Shown here in pieces: positions 1-6,181 of a stretch of DNA of 13,962 nt; within the stretch, counting starts at the first letter, position 1, and each line of letters opens with the position of its first letter. The notes under the pieces were generated by a model. That model was not told where the DNA came from and did not search any database. It worked only from the letters and a program-made list of their open reading frames with translations. The stretch is from Methanomicrobiales archaeon. Lineage in GTDB: Archaea; Halobacteriota; Methanomicrobia; Methanomicrobiales; Methanoculleaceae. Both the position numbers and the translations under genes were made by a program. Where the stretch lies: positions 1-13,962 of the forward strand of contig JAGVUK010000259.1 in assembly GCA_019136335.1 (NCBI GenBank). Reading direction: 5' to 3'.

Positions 1-150
1 GGCGCCATCGTGCGGGTGCTCGGCGACCCGGACCTTTACCGGCTGATGGCGCAGAACGGGCCGAGGAGGGTGCGGGACCTCTTTACCTGGGAGAAGAGCG
101 CTCGCGTCTACGACAAGGTCTTTTGCGAGGCGGCGGGGGAGCGGGCGTAG
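1..150 (+). CDS. Glycosyltransferase family 4-like, C-terminal end (partial)
   Basis: Frame 1 is open from the window edge to a TAG at 148-150 and gives 49 residues. The pattern (LGDPDLYRLMAQNGPRRV, then DLFTWEKSARVYDKVF) matches the final helices of GT-B glycosyltransferases, in which a 'D-P-x-L-x-x-x-M-x-x-N/A-G-x-x-x-V' helix is followed by 'F-x-W-x-x-x-A-x-x-x-x-x-x-Y'. Such enzymes move a sugar from a nucleotide donor, usually at the cytoplasmic face of the membrane during glycan or S-layer glycoprotein synthesis. The donor-binding core lies outside the window, so substrate cannot be inferred. No clear terminator follows; the next gene begins about 230 bases later on the same strand. Confidence 0.7.
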   Translation, partial: GAIVRVLGDPDLYRLMAQNGPRRVRDLFTWEKSARVYDKVFCEAAGERA

Positions 151-379
151 CCGGACCGGACCGGGAGGGAACATCCCGCCGGAGTTCACCGGCAGAGCCA
201 GATCCGCCGTGGTAATCCCGGGGAAAATCCGGGTTCGTGCGTATTGCATGAGGCTATACCTCATCAGGTTTTATCAGAGAGGAAGGGCAACATTTTTCTG
301 TATTTCACCGGCCGGGTGCACTCCCCGAGAGCGCCGGTGCCGCACGCCCGGCACCCTGACGTGGGGCGACCCGCCGGAT
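151..379. other. Intergenic region with AT-rich promoter-like stretch and small inverted repeat
   Basis: This gap separates the glycosyltransferase end from the antiporter homology. Bases 240-305 are clearly more AT-rich than their surroundings. They include an exact inverted repeat (ATGAGG at 248-253, CCTCAT at 259-264, spacer CTATA) and a weak TATA-like TTTTAT at 269-274. The antiporter frame stays open through the region (from a GTG at 209), but the translated residues are Arg/Pro/Cys-rich and show no membrane helix, so I treat it as non-coding. Confidence 0.4.
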
Positions 380-2326
380 GTGACAGCCAGGAACCTCTGC
401 TACCGGATGAAGATGCCCGGGATCGTGGCGTTCTTCCTCACCGGTATCATTGCCGGGCCTTACGGCCTCGGCCTCATCACGAACCGGGCCGATGTCGAGA
501 TCCTCGCGGAGCTCGGTATCATCTTCCTCCTCTTCACCATAGGGATGGAACTCTCCTTGAAGAGCCTCCTTGACATGAAGAAAGGGATGCTCACCGGCGG
601 GGTGCTCCAGATAGGCCTGACGATCGGCGTCGTCGCGGTCATCGCATCGGCCTTCGGCCTCGCGCCGCCGGAAGCGATCTTCTTTGGGATGCTGCTTGCC
701 CACACGAGCACCACCGTGATGCTGACCGTCTTCCAGCACCGGGGGGAGGTGGACACGCCGCCGGTGCGGCTCGCGCTCGGGATATCGGTCCTCCAGGACC
801 TGAGCACCGTGCCGATGATCCTCCTCGTCCCCATGCTCGGCGGCATGGGATCGGCCGGGGTCGTCCCGTCGCTCATTAACTTCGCTCTCGGCCTCGTCCT
901 CCTCGGCGCCGTCACAGCAAGCGCCCTCTGGGTCGTCCCCCGCCTCCTCTACCGGGTCGCAAGCCTCCGGAGCCGGGAACTCTTCATGATCACCGTCATC
1001 TCCCTCTGCCTCGGGACGGCATGGCTCACCTCACGGGCCGGCCTCTCCCTCGCCCTCGGGGCCTTCCTTGCCGGCCTGATCATATCCGAGTCCGAGTACA
1101 GCAACGCGGCCCTCTCGACCGTCATCCCCTTCCGCGACATCTTCACCAGTTTCTTCTTCGTCTCGATGGGGATGCTCCTCAATACCGGGTTCTTCGCGGC
1201 CCATGCGCTCCTGATCGTCGCGATCATCATCGGCGTCATCGTCCTCAAGGCGATCATCGGGGCCGTTGCCGTCCTCCCTGCAGGGGTCTCCCTCCGGACC
1301 GCCGTCCTCACCGGGCTTGCCATCGGCCAGATCGGCGAGTTCGCGTTCATCCTCTCGAGGACCGGGATCGAGTACGGGCTTCTGGGCCCCGACCTTGAAC
1401 AGATCTTCCTCGCGGTGTCGGTCGGGACGATGGCGGTCGCCCCGTTCGTCATCGCGTCGGCGCCGCAGGCGACCGCCGTCGTCCGCCGCCTTCCCCTGCC
1501 GGCATGGCTCAGGGCAAGAGACGCGCCCCTGAAGGTAGCCCCCGCAAACGGGCCCAAAGAGGGGCATATCATCATCATCGGGTTCGGGCCGATGGGGCGG
1601 CACGTCGCCGAAGCGGCACGGAGCACCGGAGTTCCCTACATGGCCGTCGATCTCAACCCGAAGACAGTGCGGGAGGGGCGCAAGATTGGTGAACCGATCT
1701 TCTTTGGCGATGCCATAAACGAGGGGGTTCTTGCCCACGCGGGGGTCGAACGCGCCCGCGTGGTGGTCGTCACCATCCCGAACGCGGCCACGGCGCGCCA
1801 GGTGACGGCGATTGCACGGAAGATGAACCCGGACTGCGCGATCATCACCCGGACCCGGTACATGGAGGATTCCCTCGCCCTCTACGCGATCGGAGCAAAC
1901 GACGTCGTCTGCGAAGAGTTCGAGACCGCAGCAAAAGTGCTTGCACGGGTCCTGGTCAGGTACCCGGTGCAGAAGAGCGATATCGACGGGCTCGTCGCTT
2001 CGATGCGGACCGGGAACTACGAGATGCTCCGGCAGGCCTCAGGGCAGGTGCCGTCGCTCCAGGACATAGGGCTGCACCTGGACGACGCCGAGATATCGAT
2101 CGTCCGGGTGGAGGAGGGCGCCCCGGTCGCCGGGAAGACCCTTGCCGAGACCGACCTGCGGCGGAGGTACGCGGTGACGGTGCTCGCGATCAGGAGAGGC
2201 GCGGAGACGCTCGCCGGGCCGGATGGCGGGACGTCGATCGAGGCCGGGGACCTCTGCATCCTCATCGAGGCCGGGCCCGGGAACCCGGAGGTATCCTCCC
2301 TCTTCCGCCCTGCGGCGGAGGGGTAA
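380..2326 (+). CDS. CPA2-family cation:proton antiporter (KefB/KefC type) with RCK N and C domains; first helix apparently missing
   Basis: An integral membrane exchanger of the monovalent cation:proton antiporter-2 family, moving K+ or Na+ against H+. About 12 hydrophobic segments precede residue ~380 (numbering from GTG 380). The conserved Gln139-Asp140 pair sits in 'LALGISVLQDLSTVP', the ion-binding helix of this family. A cytoplasmic RCK/TrkA-N domain starts near residue 395 with the nucleotide-binding motif GFGPMG, followed by acidic D-L-N at the end of strand 2. A TrkA-C domain covers roughly the last 75 residues (from ISIVRVEEGAPV). The start is uncertain: homology begins at 'NLCYRMKMPGIVAFF', which in relatives follows a first transmembrane helix. 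No frame upstream encodes that helix. GTG 380 is the nearest start; ATG 248 and GTG 209 would add residues unlike the family. None has a convincing ribosome site. Function as an antiporter is likely for the family but doubtful for this copy if helix 1 is truly lost. Confidence 0.85.
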   Translation: MTARNLCYRMKMPGIVAFFLTGIIAGPYGLGLITNRADVEILAELGIIFLLFTIGMELSLKSLLDMKKGMLTGGVLQIGLTIGVVAVIASAFGLAPPEAIFFGMLLAHTSTTVMLTVFQHRGEVDTPPVRLALGISVLQDLSTVPMILLVPMLGGMGSAGVVPSLINFALGLVLLGAVTASALWVVPRLLYRVASLRSRELFMITVISLCLGTAWLTSRAGLSLALGAFLAGLIISESEYSNAALSTVIPFRDIFTSFFFVSMGMLLNTGFFAAHALLIVAIIIGVIVLKAIIGAVAVLPAGVSLRTAVLTGLAIGQIGEFAFILSRTGIEYGLLGPDLEQIFLAVSVGTMAVAPFVIASAPQATAVVRRLPLPAWLRARDAPLKVAPANGPKEGHIIIIGFGPMGRHVAEAARSTGVPYMAVDLNPKTVREGRKIGEPIFFGDAINEGVLAHAGVERARVVVVTIPNAATARQVTAIARKMNPDCAIITRTRYMEDSLALYAIGANDVVCEEFETAAKVLARVLVRYPVQKSDIDGLVASMRTGNYEMLRQASGQVPSLQDIGLHLDDAEISIVRVEEGAPVAGKTLAETDLRRRYAVTVLAIRRGAETLAGPDGGTSIEAGDLCILIEAGPGNPEVSSLFRPAAEG

Positions 2327-2451
2327 GACTCTTTTACCCGGGTCGCGCGGCGAACCGGGGATGCGCGCTCACGGTCCGGAGGGGGGCGGGCTCCGGCGCC
2401 CGGTCTCGTACGTCGCGCAGATCCGGGGCCTTCGCCGGCCCGTGACTGCAC

Positions 2452-2460
2452 CCTCTTATA
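2452..2460 (+). promoter_or_regulatory. TATA box of a leaderless promoter for the UPF0316 gene
   Basis: The sequence CCTCTTATA lies about 25-30 bases before the ATG at 2483. Archaeal transcription starts roughly 25 bases downstream of the TATA centre, which places it at or within a few bases of the ATG. No Shine-Dalgarno sequence is present between the box and the start, so the mRNA is probably leaderless. Confidence 0.55.
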
Positions 2461-2482
2461 CCCGGCCGGGCGACTCTCCCAT

Positions 2483-3070
2483 ATGGACTTTCTCTCTGCC
2501 GGCGCCCTCACCCCGGTCCTCATCCCGCTCCTTGTCTTCGGGGCCCGGGTGATCGACGTCAGCCTCGAGACTCTCAGGATCATACTCCTCGCCCGGGGCG
2601 GCCGCCTCATCGTCCCCGTAATCGCTTTCATCGAGATCATCTTCTGGATCGTCTCGCTCGGCCTCGTCGTCAACGAGTTCACCAATCCGGTCTACCTCAT
2701 CTCCTACGGGGCCGGTTTTGCCGCCGGGAACTATGCCGGTATCCTCCTTGAGGAGAGGCTCGCCATGGGGGTCTGCGTGCTCCGGGTGATCACCTCAGAA
2801 GAAGACCACGCCCTCATCGACGCCATCAGGGGCACCGGCTACGGCGTCACGGTCGTTGCCGCGGAGGGGCTCCATGGACCGTGCACCATCTTCTACTCCG
2901 TAGTGCGGCGGTGTGACCTTCTCCCGATCACCCGGATGGTCGAAGAGATGAACCCCCATGCGTTCTGCACCGTCGAGGACGTCAGGTCGACCACCCGCGG
3001 AACCTTCCCCCGATCCGGCGAGGGGGCCCTGTCGGGCATCTCCCGCCGGACGGTGCGGATCGGGAAGTGA
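2483..3070 (+). CDS. UPF0316 family membrane protein (DUF5698 + DUF2179)
   Basis: A 195-residue membrane protein of unknown function, close to the family's usual length (Bacillus YebE is a relative). The N-terminal half has three hydrophobic segments (about residues 8-25, 38-60, 64-86), including the typical 'ARVIDVSLETLRIILLARG' helix and 'FIEIIFWIVSLGLVV'. The C-terminal half (about 95-175) is a soluble DUF2179 domain ('GVCVLRVITSEEDHALIDAIRGTGYGVTVV', 'FYSVVRRCDLLPITRMVEEMNPHAFCTVEDV'). DUF2179 is also found in YitT-type proteins and is thought to bind a ligand or ion. It stands alone: 156 bases after the antiporter, with its own TATA box, and followed by a T-tract. A shared ion-homeostasis role with the antiporter is possible but not shown. 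Confidence 0.88.
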   Translation: MDFLSAGALTPVLIPLLVFGARVIDVSLETLRIILLARGGRLIVPVIAFIEIIFWIVSLGLVVNEFTNPVYLISYGAGFAAGNYAGILLEERLAMGVCVLRVITSEEDHALIDAIRGTGYGVTVVAAEGLHGPCTIFYSVVRRCDLLPITRMVEEMNPHAFCTVEDVRSTTRGTFPRSGEGALSGISRRTVRIGK

Positions 3071-3118
3071 GCGGGACCTCCGGGGCCAGCACCGTCCTGA
3101 GAAACGCCGCCCCAGAAC

Positions 3119-3128
3119 CCTTTTTTCC
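3119..3128 (+). terminator. T-tract terminator after the UPF0316 gene
   Basis: CCCTTTTTTC, a run of six T, lies about 50 bases past the stop at 3070. Archaeal RNA polymerase ends transcription at such U-tracts without needing a hairpin. Confidence 0.5.
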
Positions 3129-3375
3129 CGGCGGAGAGCGTCCCGGGCATTGCCCCGGAGGGAAGATCCAGATCCGGCACCCACCCTATCGGGGTGAGGA
3201 CGAATGCTAATGCGGCCCGACGGTTCGGGATCAACGCACGACCGAACTTTTGCGGATCCGCAGAGGGTGAATGGAGCCAACCGGTGCATCCCTGCGGGCC
3301 AGAGACCGGGGACCTGCCGCTACACACCGGAGGTGTAAGGGAGCGATCGGTATTCTGGACCGGAGGTTCGGCCGG

Positions 3376-3381
3376 AAAAAA
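3376..3381 (-). terminator. T-tract terminator for the small Lys/Pro-rich gene
   Basis: On the minus strand this reads CTCTTTTTTCC, six T about 20 bases past the stop at 3403. It is placed as expected for a monocistronic small gene. Confidence 0.5.
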
Positions 3382-3402
3382 GAGGATAGGAGAGGTTGAA
3401 GG

Positions 3403-3477
3403 TTAGTTCTTCTTAGCCTTGTCCTGGGGCTTCTTCTCCTGGGGTTTCTTCTCCTGGGGTTTCTTATCCTTTGCCAT
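3403..3477 (-). CDS. Very small Lys/Pro/Gln-rich protein, 24 residues
   Basis: The minus strand encodes 24 residues from ATG (3477) to TAA (3403): an opening MAKDK, three near-identical KPQEK/KPQDK repeats, and a lysine-rich end (AKKN). It has no hydrophobic residues to form a core and must be disordered and strongly basic. Evidence that it is a gene is unusually complete for its size: GGAGGT (3492-3487) nine bases before the ATG, a strong TATA box at 3531-3542, and a T-tract 20 bases after the stop. A nucleic-acid-binding or polyanion-binding role is possible from charge alone; I do not recognise a named family. The ribosome site can pair with GAGGTG just upstream in the mRNA (see findings), hinting at translational control. 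The coding DNA itself is a short tandem repeat with a period of 15 bases. Confidence 0.7.
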   Translation of the reverse strand: MAKDKKPQEKKPQEKKPQDKAKKN

Positions 3478-3530
3478 GAATGACACACCTCCCTCCCGAG
3501 GTGGGATATATCTGATGTTAACCGGTCCGG

Positions 3531-3542
3531 ATATATATTTTA
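3531..3542 (-). promoter_or_regulatory. TATA box for the small Lys/Pro-rich gene
   Basis: The minus strand reads TAAAATATATAT, preceded by GCG as a possible BRE. Transcription would start near 3510, leaving a leader of about 30 bases that contains the ribosome site. The surrounding 3505-3595 is the most AT-rich stretch in this part of the window. Confidence 0.65.
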
Positions 3543-3685
3543 CGCTTGTTCGGCCACATTTTCCATAAATCAGGTGAAATTAAGCGTTATTTGCAACCGT
3601 CCGGCCGGGGGGTGATCGCCGCTCGCACCAAAGGATCGCTGCAACGTGGAACCGGAGAAAATCGGGCGCCGGAGCGGGGAGGAAC

Positions 3686-4144
3686 CTACCTCTCTCGCCC
3701 GACGGCGGATAGCATGTAGAGCGCGATCAGGGCGAACCCCCCCACCACCTCGACGCCGACCATGAGGGCCAGGACCGGGATCGTGCCGAGAGCTCCGAAC
3801 TCCCCTGACACCGGGCTGATCTCGATCGGCGTTCCCACAGGGGCCGAACCGGGTTCGGCGAGCCAGTCGCAGAAGAGCGCGGCACCGGCCGCGAGCATGA
3901 CGACCGCCATGAGGATGAAGATGAGCAGCCCGAGGATCTCGGTCTTCCGCATCGGTCTTCGCGCGGCCCGCACCGGCGGCACTTCCGTGCCCGATGTGAA
4001 GAACGGCAGGACGGCCCCGATCGCAATCGTCGCACCCCAAAGAAGCGCCCCCCCGGGTACGAGGCGGCCACCCGCCGCATAGAGCCCGATCGCCAGAGCG
4101 AAGACGGCTCCGAGGGCTAGAGCGGCAATTCTGCCCTCATGCAT
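3686..4144 (-). CDS. Hypothetical four-helix membrane protein
   Basis: A 152-residue protein from ATG 4144 to TAG 3686. Hydrophobic segments fall at about residues 6-25, 31-50, 69-93 and 118-147, with a short charged loop (RAARRPMRKTE, ~58-69) between helices 2 and 3 and an outer loop rich in Pro/Gly/Ser between helices 3 and 4. I do not recognise a domain family. The ATG is chosen over the in-frame GTG at 4153 because GGAG lies eight bases before the ATG (GGAGTGAACCGCATG). The start overlaps the stop of the upstream small gene in ATGCATGA, which implies translational coupling and a shared transcript. Function is unknown. Confidence 0.7.
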   Translation of the reverse strand: MHEGRIAALALGAVFALAIGLYAAGGRLVPGGALLWGATIAIGAVLPFFTSGTEVPPVRAARRPMRKTEILGLLIFILMAVVMLAAGAALFCDWLAEPGSAPVGTPIEISPVSGEFGALGTIPVLALMVGVEVVGGFALIALYMLSAVGRER

Positions 4145-4418
4145 GCGGTTCACTCCAGGCGTCGTGTCCGGAGAGCAGGCCGGATGCGGGAGATGCGGCC
4201 GGAAAACCGGCCGCCGGGCGCTTCACGGGAGCAGCCTTCCGTGCAGGACGAACCGAAGGTTCAGGCTCCGCGGGCAACCCGGCACGCGGACCCGGCCTTC
4301 CGGTAGTTGTGGCTTTCTGCGTGGCCGGATAACCGGTCGTCGCGAAGGGAAAGCCAGAAACTGCACCTGCGACCTTAACGGCCGGCGGGAGGGGGGTCGT
4401 GAACATCACCCGGTACAT
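4137..4418 (-). CDS. Hypothetical Pro/Ala-rich small protein, 93 residues
   Basis: An ORF from ATG 4418 to TGA 4137. Support comes from its signals rather than its sequence: AAAGGAGAG ends about eight bases before the ATG, a TATA box lies upstream at 4519-4532, and its stop overlaps the next gene's start by eight bases (ATGCATGA). The first 35 residues (MYRVMFTTPLPPAVKVAGAV...) are mildly hydrophobic; the rest is low-complexity Pro, Ala, Gly and Arg and is probably disordered. No domain is recognised. It could also be a leader ORF whose translation feeds the downstream membrane-protein gene. The low complexity means a chance ORF in GC-rich DNA is not excluded. Confidence 0.45.
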   Translation of the reverse strand: MYRVMFTTPLPPAVKVAGAVSGFPFATTGYPATQKATTTGRPGPRAGLPAEPEPSVRPARKAAPVKRPAAGFPAASPASGLLSGHDAWSEPHA

Positions 4419-4518
4419 ACGGTATCTCTCCTTTCATCAGGCAGAATCGCATACAGGCCGAGAACGGGGCTGCGAATGCAATTCTACATGATTGAACATG
4501 ATAATGTTATGAGACAGA

Positions 4519-4532
4519 GGATATATTTAATG
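4519..4532 (-). promoter_or_regulatory. TATA box for the 93-residue/membrane-protein pair
   Basis: The minus strand reads CATTAAATATATCC. Transcription would begin near 4497, giving an untranslated leader of about 80 bases before ATG 4418. The motif is A/T-only in the middle, so it could also be read as TATATTTAA on the plus strand, though no nearby plus-strand gene would use it. Confidence 0.5.
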
Positions 4533-4737
4533 GTATGTATTAGCATCCCGGTGCCGGCGGAGGGCCGCATTTCCAGGAGACGGGATACCCACCGGGCATT
4601 ACATCTTCCGGAGCCGGTAGAGAGAGACCGCCGTGAAAGAGAGGCGACTGCCATCCTGGTAAAGGGCCGCCGCCGGAAGACCCCGGCAGGGGATCCTCTC
4701 CCGGGGAATATCACGGGTATCGCCGGGAACGCGCCAA

Positions 4738-4748
4738 GATATTTATCC
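4738..4748 (+). promoter_or_regulatory. TATA box of a leaderless promoter for the PAPS-reductase-like/hisH pair
   Basis: GATATTTATCC lies 24-34 bases before the ATG at 4772. The expected transcription start falls within a few bases of the ATG, and no Shine-Dalgarno sequence is present in between. Confidence 0.6.
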
Positions 4749-4771
4749 ATTTCTCCCCAACGGGTATAAGA

Positions 4772-6181
4772 ATGCCTCGCCTCTACCTCGGAAAGATCCC
4801 GCTTCGCTGGTGCGACGCCTGCCATGCCCCGGTGCTCTCTGGAACCTGCGCCTGCGGCGCCCCGGCCCGCCCGGTAGCCGTCACCCCGCCGGGAGACGCC
4901 CGCCCCGCGTTCCCGGACGACATCGAGCGGGTCAACCGTATATTCTGCGAGCACTTCGGAGCGCCGCTGATACCGGAAGGGCATCTTGCACTCCTCAACA
5001 AGGTCCCCGCCGATGACCGCATGGACGAGATCGTCCTTGGCGGCGCGGTCGTGGGCGCAGTCCGTTACATCCCCGGAGAGCGGCGCTGGGAGCCCCTCCC
5101 GCGCCCGAACGCCGCTGTCTTCCTGCGGCCGACGAAGCGCTACGTCGTCGTCGACGACGGGGCGGTCCCCTCCATCCGCGACGGGGGAGCAAGTGTCCTC
5201 GCACCCGGCCTCCTCTCGATCGACCCCGCCGTCGCCGAAGGCGATGAGGTCTTTGTCCTGACGAAGACCGGCGAATGCATCGGCGTCGGCAGGGCCAGGG
5301 TCGACGCCGCCACCGCCGCGACGATGGAGCGGGGGCTCATCGTCCGGACGCGCAGGAACGTCCCGTCGGTCTGTGTCCCGGGCAAGGCGACGTGGGAGGA
5401 CACCGTCACGGCGAACGAACTCGTCCTTGCGGAATACGAGGCTGCAAGCATCCGGTTCGTCCGGGACGTGGCGGAGAAGAACCCCAGGGCGCCCACGGTC
5501 TCCTACTCGGGCGGGAAAGACAGCCTCGCAACCCTGCTCGTCGTCTTAAAAGCGCTCGGCCCGGTGCCGCTCCTCTTTGCCGATACGGGGCTTGAGTTCC
5601 CGGAGACGTATCAGAACGTGGATACTGTGGCGGAACGCTACGGGCTCGACATCCTCCGGGTATGCGACGAGGAGGCGTTCTGGAGTGAGTTTGAGAAGAA
5701 CGGCCCGCCAGCCGTCGACAACCGCTGGTGCTGCCGGGTCTGCAAACTCCGCCCCGTCGGCCGCCTGATCGATGAGCACTTTGGAGAGTGCCTCTCGTTT
5801 ATCGGGCAGCGGAAGTACGAGTCGGTGCGGAGGATGCAGAGCAGGCGGGTCTGGCGGAACGCCCATGTCCCGCAGCAACTCTCGGCGGCCCCCATCCAGC
5901 ACTGGACTGCGATGCACGTCTGGCTCTACATCTTCCGCGAGAAGGCGCCCTACAACCGCCTCTACGAGCGCGGGCTCGACCGCATCGGGTGTTTCATGTG
6001 CCCTTCAAGCGACCTTGCGACGTTTGCGATCATCAGGGACGCCTGCCCCGACCTCTGGGAGATGTGGCTTGCAAAACTTGCCGGGTGGCGGGAGAAGCAG
6101 GGCCTCTCCCATGACTGGGTCGAGCGTGGGTTGTGGCGGAAGCGGGGAGACGCCGATGAAGAAGAGGATAGTTATAATTGA
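4772..6181 (+). CDS. Zinc-ribbon + PUA + PAPS-reductase-family (PP-loop) protein
   Basis: A 469-residue cytoplasmic protein in three parts. Residues 14-28 are a small zinc ribbon (C14, C17, C26, C28). Residues about 117-195 form a PUA-like RNA-binding fold ('KRYVVVDDGAVPSIRDGGASVLAPGLLSID...GDEVFVLTKTGECIGVGRA'). Residues about 240-425 are the PAPS reductase/ATP-pyrophosphatase domain with PP-loop SYSGGKDS (244-251) and 'FADTGLEFPET'. Cysteines C320-C321 and C407-x-x-C410 are spaced like the [4Fe-4S] ligands of APS reductases (CC, about 85 residues, CxxC), so a cluster is plausible. The C-terminal catalytic cysteine motif of those reductases is not seen. Proteins with this domain order occur in methanogens under the label 'PAPS reductase'. 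Most methanogens do not assimilate sulfate, and with a PUA domain an adenylating or sulfur-transfer role on RNA is a reasonable alternative. The frame overlaps hisH by 26 bases. Confidence 0.85.
   Translation: MPRLYLGKIPLRWCDACHAPVLSGTCACGAPARPVAVTPPGDARPAFPDDIERVNRIFCEHFGAPLIPEGHLALLNKVPADDRMDEIVLGGAVVGAVRYIPGERRWEPLPRPNAAVFLRPTKRYVVVDDGAVPSIRDGGASVLAPGLLSIDPAVAEGDEVFVLTKTGECIGVGRARVDAATAATMERGLIVRTRRNVPSVCVPGKATWEDTVTANELVLAEYEAASIRFVRDVAEKNPRAPTVSYSGGKDSLATLLVVLKALGPVPLLFADTGLEFPETYQNVDTVAERYGLDILRVCDEEAFWSEFEKNGPPAVDNRWCCRVCKLRPVGRLIDEHFGECLSFIGQRKYESVRRMQSRRVWRNAHVPQQLSAAPIQHWTAMHVWLYIFREKAPYNRLYERGLDRIGCFMCPSSDLATFAIIRDACPDLWEMWLAKLAGWREKQGLSHDWVERGLWRKRGDADEEEDSYN

Larger units (their letters stand above)
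3071..3402. other. Gene-free stretch with several hairpins; possible structured RNA
   Basis: No convincing protein gene is visible. Past the T-tract at 3119-3128, bases 3178-3375 hold a series of short inverted repeats: CACCC/GGGTG (3182-3186 with 3192-3196), GGTTCGG/CCGAACT (3222-3228 with 3242-3248), the 12-base palindrome TGCGGATCCGCA (3251-3262), ACACC/GGTGT (3324-3328 with 3332-3336) and CCGG/CCGG around 3360-3375. A non-coding RNA or a riboswitch-like leader is possible, but I do not recognise SRP RNA, RNase P RNA, a tRNA or a known archaeal riboswitch. In GC-rich DNA some of these pairings are expected by chance. Confidence 0.25.
4419..4771. other. Divergent promoter region between the small membrane operon and the PAPS-reductase-like gene
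   Basis: This 353-base gap carries the two divergent TATA boxes listed separately. Bases 4475-4545 are AT-rich; 4550-4735 return to high GC. I see no RNA gene. Long ORFs crossing the region on both strands run over the promoter elements and look like chance reading frames. Confidence 0.5.

Noticed and set aside
949..1738. Minus-strand ORFs of 225 and 235 codons
   Set aside because: Antisense shadows of the antiporter coding frame; highly charged low-complexity translations with no domain.
3178..3375. SRP RNA or RNase P RNA
   Set aside because: The conserved SRP helix 8 motif (GGAAG / GCAGCC) and RNase P core sequences (GAGGAAAGUC, ACAGAA) are not present.
3194..3406. 70-codon ORF at the hairpin cluster
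   Set aside because: No ribosome site, no hydrophobic core or motif; it runs through several inverted repeats and into the end of the minus-strand small gene.
4143..4769. 208-codon plus-strand ORF between the membrane gene and the PAPS-reductase-like gene
   Set aside because: It crosses both divergent promoter elements and is antisense to the 93-residue gene; no recognisable protein pattern.
5772..6155. N-terminal extension of hisH to a 330-residue protein
   Set aside because: This part is the shadow of the PAPS-reductase-like frame; HisH similarity begins exactly at ATG 6156, which has a ribosome site.
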